From assembly GCF_003627815.1 (NCBI RefSeq), contig NZ_CP032698.1, positions 3,038,001 to 3,102,000 on the forward strand: 64,000 nt of DNA, written 5' to 3'. Below are positions 54,225-62,796 of this stretch, piece after piece (within the stretch, counting starts at the first letter, position 1; each line of letters opens with the position of its first letter). This DNA comes from Streptomyces hundungensis. Lineage in GTDB: Bacteria > Actinomycetota > Actinomycetes > Streptomycetales > Streptomycetaceae. The notes beneath the pieces are model-generated. The model was not told the DNA's origin. It was given only the letters and a program-made list of their open reading frames with translations, and searched no databases. The translations under genes were made by a program, and so were the position numbers.

Positions 54225-54735
54225 TGCGGGGCGTCTCGCGCAGTTCCCCGCGCCCCTCAACCCGCTCTCGTCTGCGGACCGTGCGTGGCTGATCGCGCAG
54301 TTCCCCGCGCCCCTCAACCCGCTCTCGTCTGCGGACCGTGCGTGGCTGATCGCGCAGTTCCCCGCGCCCCTCAACCCCGCTCTCGTCTGCGGACCGTGCG
54401 TGGCTGGTCGCGCAGTTCCCCGCGCCCCTTGGCGGCGTCGGTGCGGGTCGGCGCCGGATAGCTGACCCGCACCGAGCCCGTCTTTCACGTGCGGGTCGTG
54501 GTCGCTTCTCGCGCAGTTCCCCGCGCCCCTTGGCGGCGTCGGTGCGGGTCGGCGCCGGATAGCTGACCCGCACCGAGCCCGTCTTTCACGTGCGGGTCGT
54601 GGTCGCTTCTCGCGCAGTTCCCCGCGCCCCTTAGCGGCGTCGGTGCGGGGCCGGCGCCGGATAGCTGACCCGCCCGAGCCCGTCTTTCACGTGCGGACCG
54701 TGGTCGCTTCTCGCGCAGTTCCCCGCGCCCCTAGC
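54225..54735. repeat. Dispersed repeat cluster, convergent gap D, with 57-bp and 101-bp tandem units
   Basis: Seven forward copies of GCGCAGTTCCCCGCGCCCCT (cores near 54237, 54294, 54351, 54409, 54510, 54611, 54712) follow the MFS gene. The first four form a 57-58-bp tandem (CAACCCGCTCTCGTCTGCGG unit). From 54431 a 101-bp tandem unit (start points 54431, 54532, 54633) repeats about three times; the last copy has small changes. Confidence 0.93.
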
Positions 54736-54764
54736 TACTTGGTGCTGGCCCGCATCGGCCACCT

Positions 54765-54989
54765 CAGCCCGTCCGGCGATTGAGGACGAGCGCCCTTAAG
54801 GCGCGAACGGGGTCTGGGGCGGAGCCCCAGGGGCCCGGAACCAACCAACCCGCCGCACGGGCGGGTGGGTGGGCGAGGTGCCCGGGGGCTGGGGCGGAGC
54901 CCCAGGAAGGGCCGGGCCGTCCAACCCCGCGCCTACGGGCGGGTGGGTGGGCAAACCCCCGGGGGCTGGGGGCGGGGCCCCGGGGCCCC
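54765..54989. repeat. Second dispersed element and GC-rich hairpin run
   Basis: A 65-bp element at 54765-54829 (starting CAGCCCGTCCGGCGATTGAG) matches the coding copy at 34166-34230 at about 63 of 65 positions. From 54830, two related segments built on GCGGGTGGGTGGGC and GGGGGCTGGGGCGGAGCCCC run up to the SUFU-domain gene stop. No gene is seen. Confidence 0.85.
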
Positions 54990-55574
54990 TCAGTCCAGGG
55001 GGACGGAGGGGCGGAGCGGGTCGCGGAGGTCCGTGCCCCGCGCCAACCACCGCCCCTCCAACTCCGCCGCCCCCCGAACCCGCTTCCACGCCGCCTCATT
55101 CGCCGTCATGGGAAGCAGCGGCAAGAAGCGCACCGGGTCCATAGGAGCGTCGAGCTCCAGGTCCTCGATCAGGCCGCCCGGCTCGGCGACCAGCACCGAG
55201 CCGAACGCGGCCCCCGGCCAGAGCGGTTCGCCGAGGTCGAGCGAGGCCCCCGGCGCCACCACCACGCCCTCGACCTGCGGGGACGCGGCCAGCACGGCGA
55301 GCGGGCGCAGCACCTTGTCGGTGTCGGCGAGCCCGGCGCGTACCGAGAGGACCAGCTCGGCCCGCGGCCCCTTCACCGGGTCGGCGAGCGCGGCGGTGGG
55401 GTCGGCCATCGGCTGGGCTGACATGCCGAGCGTGGCGTACCGGACGATGTCGCCGTCGGTGAACCGCAGCACCTCGATGCGGTCCGTACCGAGGAAGGTG
55501 ACCGCCGCGCGCGCGTCCGGTTCGCCCAGCGCGGTGCGCAAACGGGCCTCGACCAGAGCAAGAACATCAACCAT
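54990..55574 (-). CDS. Suppressor-of-fused (SUFU) domain protein
   Basis: This 194-residue protein matches bacterial SUFU-domain proteins: VEARLRTALGEPDARAAVTFLGTD, then YATLGMSAQPM, then RAELVLSVRAG and PMDPVRFLPLLPMTANEAAW. Such proteins often occur in polymorphic-toxin immunity sets, but stand-alone forms like this have no assigned role. ATG 55574 is the domain-consistent start. Confidence 0.85.
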   Translation of the reverse strand: MVDVLALVEARLRTALGEPDARAAVTFLGTDRIEVLRFTDGDIVRYATLGMSAQPMADPTAALADPVKGPRAELVLSVRAGLADTDKVLRPLAVLAASPQVEGVVVAPGASLDLGEPLWPGAAFGSVLVAEPGGLIEDLELDAPMDPVRFLPLLPMTANEAAWKRVRGAAELEGRWLARGTDLRDPLRPSVPLD

Positions 55575-56059
55575 GAGGCGAGCATAGAAGGCGTATGCAA
55601 GCGGCAAAGAAGGGGCTTGACGCGACAGTGGGCTGATAGTCTTGGCCGCTGTTCGGGACAGCAAAAAGTTCCCCACGGGGGACCGGCTGGAGGAGGTGGG
55701 GCTGCGATGGATCGAAGTCGGCCTGGCAGTACCAACCGCTCTTCCGCACGGCCGCGTTGTTCCCGGTGATCTGAGCTCTCCCCGATTCGAGAGCCTGCAT
55801 ACCCGGCCCCCGCGCCCGGAAACACCTGAACCTCATGGCGTTTCGCCCAACGGAAGAGCATCTCGCCTCGCGTTGTCCGTTTCAGTAGCGAACGCCGTCA
55901 CCGCGTGCCCCTGTGGTGCCGCCCGCTTTTGCGAACGTGTGCGATGAATGCCTCGCGGGGTCGAGTCGACCCCTTGGCCCCCCTCGTCGCAGGACGTCCC
56001 CATTCCGGGCAGTTCCAGAGCGTCACGCCCCGACGGCCCCTCCGTGAAGGAGTTCTGCC
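55575..56059 (+). promoter_or_regulatory. Long leader region upstream of corA
   Basis: This 485-bp gap has no confident gene. It contains a possible 20-codon uORF with a strong AGGAGG site (55707-55769), an open frame 55642-55947 that I cannot support as real, and a 17-bp palindrome GGGGTCGAGTCGACCCC at 55957-55973. I looked for an M-box magnesium riboswitch signature and did not see one. Confidence 0.4.
55707..55769 (+). CDS. Possible 20-residue uORF upstream of corA
   Basis: ATG 55707 to TGA 55769 encodes 20 residues rich in Arg and Ser (MDRSRPGSTNRSS...). A strong Shine-Dalgarno (AGGAGG, 55691-55696) lies ten bases upstream, far better than those of many genes here. It may be a leader peptide for corA or a fortuitous ORF. 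Confidence 0.3.
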   Translation: MDRSRPGSTNRSSARPRCSR

Positions 56060-57184
56060 ATGTCGATGATTCGTGACCTGCGCGCCGTGGTCCGCCCCGC
56101 GCTGCGCAAGACCAGCACCCCGTACAACGGCTACGACACCACCCGCGACCCCTCGGCGAGCAGCGCCGTCGTGGACTGCGCGGTCTACCGGGACGGGCGG
56201 CGCGTCCAGTCCGTCGAGGAGACGTCCTGTCTGACACCGCGTGAGGCGATGCGCCGGGTGCGCGAGGGCGGCGGCTTCGTGTGGATCGGTCTGCACGAGC
56301 CGACGGAGGCCGAATTCGCCGGTATCGCGGCCGAGTTCGGGCTGCACCCGCTGGCCGTGGAGGACGCGGTCCACGCCCACCAGCGGCCGAAGCTGGAACG
56401 TTACGACGACACCCTGTTCACCGTCTTCAAGACGATCCACTACGTGGAGCACGCCGAGCTCACCGCGACCAGCGAGGTCGTGGAGACCGGCGAGGTGATG
56501 TGCTTCACCGGGCCGGACTTCGTGATCACGGTCCGGCACGGCGGCCAGGGCTCGCTGCGCGCCCTGCGCAAGCGCCTCCAGGACGACCCGGAACTCCTGT
56601 CCAAGGGCCCCTCGGCCGTCCTGCACGCCATCGCCGACCAGGTCGTCGACGGCTATCTGGCCGTGGTGGACGCGGTGCAGGACGACATCGACGAGGTCGA
56701 GATCGAGGTGTTCTCGGCCCCGGCCAAGGGCAGCCCGCGCGGGGTGGACGCCGGCCGGATCTACCAACTCAAGCGCGAGGTACTGGAGTTCAAGCGGGCC
56801 GTCTCGCCGCTGCTGCGTCCCATGCAGCTCCTGAGCGAGCGGCCGATGCGTCTGGTCGACCCGGACATCCAGAAGTACTTCCGTGATGTGGCCGACCACC
56901 TCGCCCGCGTCCAGGAGCAGGTCGTCGGCTTCGACGAACTGCTCAACTCCATCCTCCAGGCCAACCTCGCGCAGGCGTCCGTCGCCCAGAACGAGGACAT
57001 GCGCAAGATCACGTCCTGGGCGGCGATCATCGCCGTACCGACGATGGTGTGCGGGGTGTACGGCATGAACTTCGACCACATGCCGGAGCTGCACTGGAAG
57101 TACGGCTACCCGATCTCGATGGGCCTGGTGGCCGTGGCGTGCTTCGCCATCCACCGCACGCTCAAGCGCAACGGCTGGCTCTGA
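56060..57184 (+). CDS. corA: CorA-family Mg2+/Co2+ transporter
   Basis: This 374-residue protein has a large cytosolic N-terminal domain, two C-terminal transmembrane helices and the signature GMN in CGVYGMNFDHMPEL, which forms the pore mouth; the last helix ends in basic KRNGWL. It forms a pentameric channel for Mg2+ or related ions. The ATG 56060 is preceded by GAAGGAG. It converges on the DMT transporter gene. Confidence 0.93.
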   Translation: MSMIRDLRAVVRPALRKTSTPYNGYDTTRDPSASSAVVDCAVYRDGRRVQSVEETSCLTPREAMRRVREGGGFVWIGLHEPTEAEFAGIAAEFGLHPLAVEDAVHAHQRPKLERYDDTLFTVFKTIHYVEHAELTATSEVVETGEVMCFTGPDFVITVRHGGQGSLRALRKRLQDDPELLSKGPSAVLHAIADQVVDGYLAVVDAVQDDIDEVEIEVFSAPAKGSPRGVDAGRIYQLKREVLEFKRAVSPLLRPMQLLSERPMRLVDPDIQKYFRDVADHLARVQEQVVGFDELLNSILQANLAQASVAQNEDMRKITSWAAIIAVPTMVCGVYGMNFDHMPELHWKYGYPISMGLVAVACFAIHRTLKRNGWL

Positions 57185-57224
57185 CACGCCAGTTGAGGGG
57201 GCGGCGGCCCGGGGCGCGCCCCGC

Positions 57225-58127
57225 TCAGGCGCCGCGGCCCGCCCGTACGACCAGGGCGAGCCCGGCCAGGATCACCGCGAGGGCCGGGTAGGCGAGCACC
57301 GGAGGCTCCTGTCCGAGCCAGAGCGCGGCGATCAGGGCGGCGCCGGGGGTCTCCAGCAGGATCGCGGTGGAGGTGACCGACGGGCCGAGGCTCGCCACCA
57401 CCCGGTTGAGCAGCGAGTGCCCCAGAAGCTGGGCGGCGAGCGTGAGCAGCCCGAGCTTCGCCCAGGTCCCCGCGTCGTACGAGGTGAGGTCGGCCCCGCT
57501 GACGAGGGTGGCCGCGAGGAGTCCGGCGGCGGCCGTGCCGTAGCAGAGGTAGGTGTAGGGCACCGTGGCCACGCTCTTGCGGACCTCGGCGCCGAGCAGG
57601 ACGTAACCGGCGGCCGCGATGCCGCCGCCGAGGGCGAGCGCGTCGCCGGCAAGGGCGCGCGGCGACAGGGTGAGGTCGACGCCGGTGAGCAGTACGACGC
57701 CGACGCACGCGGCCAGGGTGCCGCTCCACACCAGGGCCGGGGGGCGGTGGCCGCGCAGCCGCAGCGCGAGGGTCGTCCAGATCGGGGTGGTGGTGCACAG
57801 CGCGGTCGAGGAGGCGACGCTCGTCATGCTCAGGCTCGGCAGCCACAGCCCGAAGTGCAGCGCGAGCAGGGCGCCCGCGCCGACGGTCAGGCCCACCTCG
57901 CGCCGGGTCAGCGCGCGCAGCCGGGCGCGGTGCTTGAACCAGGCCACCGGGGTCAGCACGCCCACCGCGAGGGCGTTGCGCCAGAAGGCGATGGCGAGCG
58001 CGGGCGCCGCGGTCGCGGCGATCAGCGGCGCGGACAGCGAGACGCTGGCGAGGGCGACACCGAGCAGGACGATGTCGACGCGCGGGACGGCGGCGACGTT
58101 CTGAGCGGGGGTGGTGGCAGTGGTCAC
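57225..58127 (-). CDS. EamA/DMT-family transporter
   Basis: This 300-residue protein has ten helices in two EamA repeats, with an Ala/Leu-rich core and conserved ETPGAALIAALWLGQEP near the end. The family exports metabolites or amino acids; the substrate is unknown. GTG 58127 (VTTATTPAQN) is the likely start. Confidence 0.87.
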   Translation of the reverse strand: MTTATTPAQNVAAVPRVDIVLLGVALASVSLSAPLIAATAAPALAIAFWRNALAVGVLTPVAWFKHRARLRALTRREVGLTVGAGALLALHFGLWLPSLSMTSVASSTALCTTTPIWTTLALRLRGHRPPALVWSGTLAACVGVVLLTGVDLTLSPRALAGDALALGGGIAAAGYVLLGAEVRKSVATVPYTYLCYGTAAAGLLAATLVSGADLTSYDAGTWAKLGLLTLAAQLLGHSLLNRVVASLGPSVTSTAILLETPGAALIAALWLGQEPPVLAYPALAVILAGLALVVRAGRGA

Positions 58128-58196
58128 GGCCGCAGCGTAAGGGGCATCGCCGGATAACGGAACTGACCGTCGGCGGGGGCCTCTAGGGTGGTGGTC

Positions 58197-58706
58197 ATGA
58201 CGCAGACGTTGCTCGATCAGGCCCTCGTCGAGGAGGCCACGAAGAAGTCCGGTCTCATCTGGGTGCGCGGCGCCGGGGTGGCCGAGCGGGCGCTGTGGCA
58301 CGGGTGGCTCGACGGCGCGGCTTACGTCGTCGGCGGCGGCCCGGGCGAGCAGCCGCTGGAGGGCCTGTCGGACGGCGGCACGGCGACCGTGACCGTCCGC
58401 TCCAAGGACAAGGGCGGTCGCCTGGTGACCTGGACGGCGTCGGTGTCCGAGGTCCCGGCCGGTTCCGAGGCCTGGGACACGGCGGTCGCCGAGCTGAAGG
58501 GCAAGCGCCTGAACGCCCACGACGGCGAGGCGATGCCGGCGCGCTGGGCGGCCGAGTGCCGCCTGCTGCGTCTGACGCCGCGCGGCCCCCTGGAGCCCTC
58601 CCCCGAGACGTCCTTGGCGGCCGCGCCCCTGCCCACGACCGCCACCACCCGGCAGCCGGTACCGGCCGCGTTGCCGCGGCTGCTCCTCAAGCGCAAGCGC
58701 CGCTGA
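58197..58706 (+). CDS. Conserved hypothetical protein
   Basis: I do not recognise this 169-residue protein by name. Its core has the segments SGLIWVRGAG, RALWHGWLDGAAYVVGGG and ATVTVRSKDKGGRLVTW, a beta-rich pattern that recalls split-barrel flavin-binding proteins. The C-terminus is Pro-rich and ends in basic LLKRKRR. ATG 58197. It converges on the lipoprotein gene with a 12-base gap. Confidence 0.72.
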   Translation: MTQTLLDQALVEEATKKSGLIWVRGAGVAERALWHGWLDGAAYVVGGGPGEQPLEGLSDGGTATVTVRSKDKGGRLVTWTASVSEVPAGSEAWDTAVAELKGKRLNAHDGEAMPARWAAECRLLRLTPRGPLEPSPETSLAAAPLPTTATTRQPVPAALPRLLLKRKRR

Positions 58707-58718
58707 GCGAAGGGCGGG

Positions 58719-59471
58719 CTAGGTCGTCGGGAGCTGCCGGCCGTAGTCGACGGTCTCGCCCTTGGCGGGCGCGGCGAGCGGGAAGTCCTTGTCCCAGTCG
58801 GCGAGTTCGAGGACACCGGCCCCGCCGGCCCGCTCGAAACGCAGCGGGTAGGGCGTGCCCTGGAGGGAGACGTCGAGGGTGCCGCCCTCGCCGTCCTTGC
58901 CCGCCTCGATCCGTACCGTACGGAACGCGCCGACCTCCGCGTGGTCCCCCTTGGAAAGCGCGCCCTGGAGGCCCAGCATCCCCTTCAGGAGCACCGCCTT
59001 CTCGGTGAAGCCGCGCAGTTGCTGGTAGGCGGGGTCGCCCGAGGGCACCTTGACGTACTTGTCGTCGAGCTTGCCCGCCGCCGCGGCCGCATCGCCGGAC
59101 CCGCTGTGCGACCAGAATCCCGCGCCGGCCTTGAGGAACAGGTCGTCCCCCACCCGCAGCAGCCCGAAGGTGTTCTTCTGCGAGGTGACCGTGCCGGTCC
59201 CGCCGCTGCTCTTGAGCCGCATGTCGATCTTGAACGAGCCGCCCTTGCTGACCAGCGTCCCCGAGAGGTGCACCGCGTCCGCGCCGTCCGCCGCCGCCCG
59301 CGCCTTGCTCTCGATCTCGGGCGCGGACAGCTTGCCGACGCCGTTGGTTCCCTCGTCCGGGTCCGAGCCGCACGCCGTGAGCGTCGCGGCGAGCCCCGCG
59401 CAGAGCGCGACGGGCAGCGCCGCCCTGCGGGCGCGGACCCGTACCCGTACGAACCAGGGGGATGAGGTCAC
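58719..59471 (-). CDS. Secreted lipoprotein (LppX/LprG-like shape)
   Basis: This 250-residue precursor has a basic N-region, a hydrophobic stretch and lipobox LTAC. The mature part alternates strands such as VHLSGTLVSKGGSFKIDMRLK and GLLRVGDDLFLKAG, as in LppX/LprAFG-type lipid-binding lipoproteins. The ligand is unknown. GTG 59471 is chosen over a GTG at 59489. Confidence 0.8.
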   Translation of the reverse strand: MTSSPWFVRVRVRARRAALPVALCAGLAATLTACGSDPDEGTNGVGKLSAPEIESKARAAADGADAVHLSGTLVSKGGSFKIDMRLKSSGGTGTVTSQKNTFGLLRVGDDLFLKAGAGFWSHSGSGDAAAAAGKLDDKYVKVPSGDPAYQQLRGFTEKAVLLKGMLGLQGALSKGDHAEVGAFRTVRIEAGKDGEGGTLDVSLQGTPYPLRFERAGGAGVLELADWDKDFPLAAPAKGETVDYGRQLPTT

Positions 59472-59665
59472 CTGCGCACTGCCTCTCACATGGATGTAGG
59501 GGGTCGGCAGACCGCACCCTACCCGCACCGCCCGCGCCGCCTCGCGGAGCGCCGGACGGACGACCCGCAAGGGCGTACCGCGCCGCCACCGGCTAGCCTG
59601 AAGCCCTTGTCCCGCAGCGATCGCGGTGGTGCGGAGCAACCCTGAACAGTTAAGGAGGCGCTCGA

Positions 59666-60943
59666 ATGGCGGCAGGCGCCCCCCGGGTCTTCGTCTCGCA
59701 TCTCTCCGGCGTCGCCGTCTTCGACCCCAACGGGGACCAGGTCGGCCGGGTGCGCGACCTGGTGGCCATGCTCCGGGTCGGCCGCAGGCCTCCCCGGCTG
59801 CTCGGCATCGTCGTCGAAGTGGCGAGCCGCCGGCTCATCTTCCTGCCCATGACCCGGGTCACCGGTGTGGAGTCGGGCCAGGTCATCACCACCGGGGTGG
59901 TCAACCTCCGCCGCTTCGAGCAGCGCCCGACCGAACGCCTGGTCCTCGGTGAGCTGCTGGACCGCCGGGTCACCCTGGCGGAGAGCGGCGAGGAGGTGAC
60001 CGTCCTGGACGTGGCGATCCAGCAGCTTCCGGCCCGCCGCGACTGGGAGATCGACAAGGTCTTCGTACGCCGGGGCAAGGCGGGCGCGCTGCGGCGCAAG
60101 GGCGAGACGCTGACCGTGGAGTGGTCGGCCGTCACCGGCTTCTCCCTGGAGGAGCACGGGCAGGGCGCCGAGAACCTGGTCGCCACCTTCGAGCAGTTGC
60201 GCCCGGCCGACCTCGCCAACGTCATGCACCACCTCTCCCCCAAGCGCCGCGCCGAGGTGGCCGCCGCCCTCGACGACGACCGCCTCGCGGACGTCCTGGA
60301 GGAGCTGCCCGACGACGACCAGGTGGAGATCCTCGGCAAGTTGAAGGACGAGCGCGCCGCGGACGTCCTGGAGGCGATGGACCCGGACGACGCGGCCGAC
60401 CTGCTCTCCGAGCTGCCGGAGGAGGACAAGGAGCGCCTCCTGACCCTGATGCAGCCCGACGACGCGGCCGATGTGCGCCGGCTGCTGTCCTACGAGGAGC
60501 GCACGGCGGGCGGTCTGATGACGACCGAGCCGATCGTGCTGCGCCCCGATGCCACGGTCGCCGACGCCCTGGCCCGCGTCCGCCAGCAGGACCTCTCCCC
60601 GGCGCTCGCCGCGCAGGTCTATGTGTGCCGACCGCCGGACGAGACGCCGACCGGCAAGTACCTCGGCATGGTGCACTTCCAGCGGCTGCTGCGCGAGCCG
60701 CCGTTCACCCTGGTCAGTTCGGTGGTGGACAGCGATCTGAAGCCGCTTCCGCCCAACGCCTCGCTGCCGTCGGTGACCAGCTTCCTCGCCGCGTACAACA
60801 TGGTGGCCGCGCCCGTGGTGGACGAGAGCGGGTCGCTGCTCGGCGCGGTGACCGTCGACGACGTACTGGACCACCTGCTGCCGGAGGACTGGCGCGAGAC
60901 GGAGTTCCACGGTCCCGAGGGGGTGCCCGATGGGCGGCACTGA
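59666..60943 (+). CDS. Soluble MgtE-N/CBS protein with PRC-barrel-like start
   Basis: This 425-residue protein has an N-terminal PRC-barrel-like region (GVAVFDPNGDQVGRVRDLV), then an MgtE N-domain of tandem helical repeats (LADVLEELPDDDQVEIL, AADVLEAMDPDDAADLL) and two CBS domains (RTAGGLMTTEPIVLRPD and so on). It has no transmembrane MgtE channel. In full-length MgtE these domains sense magnesium, so it may be a free sensor. It overlaps the DUF1003 gene by 14 bases. Confidence 0.85.
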   Translation: MAAGAPRVFVSHLSGVAVFDPNGDQVGRVRDLVAMLRVGRRPPRLLGIVVEVASRRLIFLPMTRVTGVESGQVITTGVVNLRRFEQRPTERLVLGELLDRRVTLAESGEEVTVLDVAIQQLPARRDWEIDKVFVRRGKAGALRRKGETLTVEWSAVTGFSLEEHGQGAENLVATFEQLRPADLANVMHHLSPKRRAEVAAALDDDRLADVLEELPDDDQVEILGKLKDERAADVLEAMDPDDAADLLSELPEEDKERLLTLMQPDDAADVRRLLSYEERTAGGLMTTEPIVLRPDATVADALARVRQQDLSPALAAQVYVCRPPDETPTGKYLGMVHFQRLLREPPFTLVSSVVDSDLKPLPPNASLPSVTSFLAAYNMVAAPVVDESGSLLGAVTVDDVLDHLLPEDWRETEFHGPEGVPDGRH

Positions 60944-61505
60944 CCGGGCCGAGGAGCGCACGCGGGCGGGCGGGTCGAGCGCCGTGCCGCGCGGCCGCAG
61001 CCGGCTCGACCAGCCGCGCTCGGGGCGGGTGCGGCTGCTGCCGGAGTGGGACCCCGAGGCGTTCGGGCGGTTCAGCGAGCGGATCGCGCGCTTCCTCGGC
61101 ACCGGACGGTTCATCGTCTGGATGACCCTGATCATCATCCTGTGGGTCGCCTGGAACATCTTCGCGCCGAGCAGTCTGCGCTTCGACAACTATCCGTTCA
61201 TCTTCCTCACGCTCGCCCTCTCCCTCCAGGCCTCGTACGCGGCGCCGCTGATCCTGCTCGCGCAGAACAGGCAGGACGACCGCGACCGGGTCACCCACGA
61301 GCAGGACCGCAAGCAGAACGAGCGGTCCATCGCCGACACGGAATACCTCACGCGGGAGATCGCGGCGCTGCGGATGGGCCTCGGCGAGGTGGCCACCCGG
61401 GACTGGATCCGCTCCGAACTCCAGGACCTGGTCAAGGAGATGGAGGAGCGCAGGAACGTATTCCCGCCGGAGCGCGCTCACGGACGTGACGAAGGCGACC
61501 GCTGA
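60930..61505 (+). CDS. DUF1003 family membrane protein
   Basis: This 191-residue protein has a polar N-terminus, two adjacent hydrophobic helices (FIVWMTLIIILWVAWNIF and FIFLTLALSLQASYAAPLILLAQ) and a charged coiled C-terminus (RQDDRDRVTHEQDRKQNE), as in the DUF1003 family. The function is unknown. ATG 60930 overlaps the MgtE-N/CBS gene, so a shared role in ion homeostasis is plausible. Confidence 0.87.
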   Translation: MGGTDRAEERTRAGGSSAVPRGRSRLDQPRSGRVRLLPEWDPEAFGRFSERIARFLGTGRFIVWMTLIIILWVAWNIFAPSSLRFDNYPFIFLTLALSLQASYAAPLILLAQNRQDDRDRVTHEQDRKQNERSIADTEYLTREIAALRMGLGEVATRDWIRSELQDLVKEMEERRNVFPPERAHGRDEGDR

Positions 61506-61549
61506 CGGGGCTTTCCGTACCGTGCGGTAAGCGCCGTACCATCGACCGT

Positions 61550-62683
61550 ATGGCTACGGAAGACGCGGTGCTTGAGGCACTGGCGACGGTGAACGACCCC
61601 GAGATCCACCGACCGATCACTGAGCTCGGCATGGTCAAATCGGTAGAGATCGGTACGGACGGGGCGGTCGCTGTCACGGTGTACCTGACCGTGTCCGGCT
61701 GCCCGATGCGCGAGACGATCACGAAGAACGTGACGGAGGCGGTCGAGCGCGTCGAAGGCGTCAGCCGCGTCGACGTGACGCTCGACGTGATGAGCGACGA
61801 GCAGCGCAAGGACCTGGCGTCCGCGCTGCGCGGCGGCACCGCCGAGCGCGAGGTGCCCTTCGCCCAGCCCGGCTCGCTGACCCGGGTGTACGCGGTCGCC
61901 TCCGGCAAGGGCGGCGTCGGCAAGTCCTCGGTGACGGTCAACCTGGCGGCCGCGATGGCGGCGGACGGCCTGAAGGTGGGCGTCGTGGACGCCGACATCT
62001 ACGGCCACTCCGTGCCCCGCATGCTGGGCGCCGACGGCAAGCCCACCCAGGTCGAGAACATGATCATGCCGCCGTCCGCGAACGGCGTGAAGGTCATCTC
62101 CATCGGCATGTTCACGCCGGGCAACGCGCCCGTGGTGTGGCGCGGCCCGATGCTGCACCGCGCCCTCCAGCAGTTCCTCGCGGACGTCTACTGGGGCGAC
62201 CTGGACGTGCTGCTCCTCGACCTGCCGCCGGGCACCGGCGACATCGCGATCTCGGTGGCCCAGCTGGTCCCGAACGCGGAGATCCTCGTCGTGACCACCC
62301 CGCAGCAGGCCGCCGCCGAGGTAGCCGAGCGGGCCGGCTCCATCGCCGTGCAGACCCACCAGAAGATCGTCGGCGTCGTCGAGAACATGGCGGGGCTGCC
62401 CTGCCCGCACTGCGATGAGATGGTCGACGTGTTCGGCACCGGCGGCGGCCAGAAGGTCGCCGACGGCCTCACCAAGACGACCGGCGCCACGGTGCCGGTG
62501 CTCGGCTCCATCCCGATCGACGTCCGCCTGCGCGAGGGCGGCGACGACGGCCGCCCCGTCGTCCTGTCCCACCCGGACTCCCCCGCCGGCGCCGCCCTGC
62601 GCGCCATCGCGGGCAAGCTGGGCGGCCGCGCCCGCGGCCTGTCGGGCATGTCCCTCGGGATCACGCCGCGCAACAAGTTCTAG
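61550..62683 (+). CDS. mrp: Mrp/ApbC-type Fe-S cluster carrier ATPase
   Basis: This 377-residue protein begins with a DUF59/MIP18 domain (NDPEIHRPITELGMV, SGCPMRETI) and continues with a deviant Walker A VASGKGGVGKSS and a metal-binding CPHC in AGLPCPHCDEM. The family carries Fe-S clusters and hands them to apo-enzymes. ATG 61550 is the start. It would serve Fe-S enzymes broadly, including NarG, NarH and the AdnA-type nuclease. Confidence 0.95.
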   Translation: MATEDAVLEALATVNDPEIHRPITELGMVKSVEIGTDGAVAVTVYLTVSGCPMRETITKNVTEAVERVEGVSRVDVTLDVMSDEQRKDLASALRGGTAEREVPFAQPGSLTRVYAVASGKGGVGKSSVTVNLAAAMAADGLKVGVVDADIYGHSVPRMLGADGKPTQVENMIMPPSANGVKVISIGMFTPGNAPVVWRGPMLHRALQQFLADVYWGDLDVLLLDLPPGTGDIAISVAQLVPNAEILVVTTPQQAAAEVAERAGSIAVQTHQKIVGVVENMAGLPCPHCDEMVDVFGTGGGQKVADGLTKTTGATVPVLGSIPIDVRLREGGDDGRPVVLSHPDSPAGAALRAIAGKLGGRARGLSGMSLGITPRNKF

Positions 62684-62713
62684 TCCGCGCAGCGCGGCTG
62701 TACGCACCAAGCG

Positions 62714-62748
62714 GTAAGGGGCGCCTCGCCATTGCGGGCGCCCCTTAC
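62714..62748. terminator. Hairpin terminator after mrp
   Basis: GTAAGGGGCGCC (62714-62725) pairs with GGCGCCCCTTAC (62737-62748) around an 11-base loop, 30 bases after the mrp stop and 48 bases beyond the 3' end of a convergent gene. Confidence 0.8.
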
Positions 62749-62796
62749 GCGTGCCGTGCGGGCCCTTGGTGGGGGGCCCGGTCGCACGCACCGCGC

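Noticed and set aside
14345..54735. The dispersed repeats as a CRISPR array
   Set aside because: Copies occur in both orientations at scattered sites, spacers are not unique and the flanking units are themselves repeated. No cas gene is present; the Cas4-like cysteines belong to the AdnA-type nuclease.
55642..55947. A 101-codon plus-strand ORF upstream of corA
   Set aside because: Its composition is ordinary, it matches no family I know, and the strong Shine-Dalgarno lies inside it in front of a different frame. Coding status cannot be supported.
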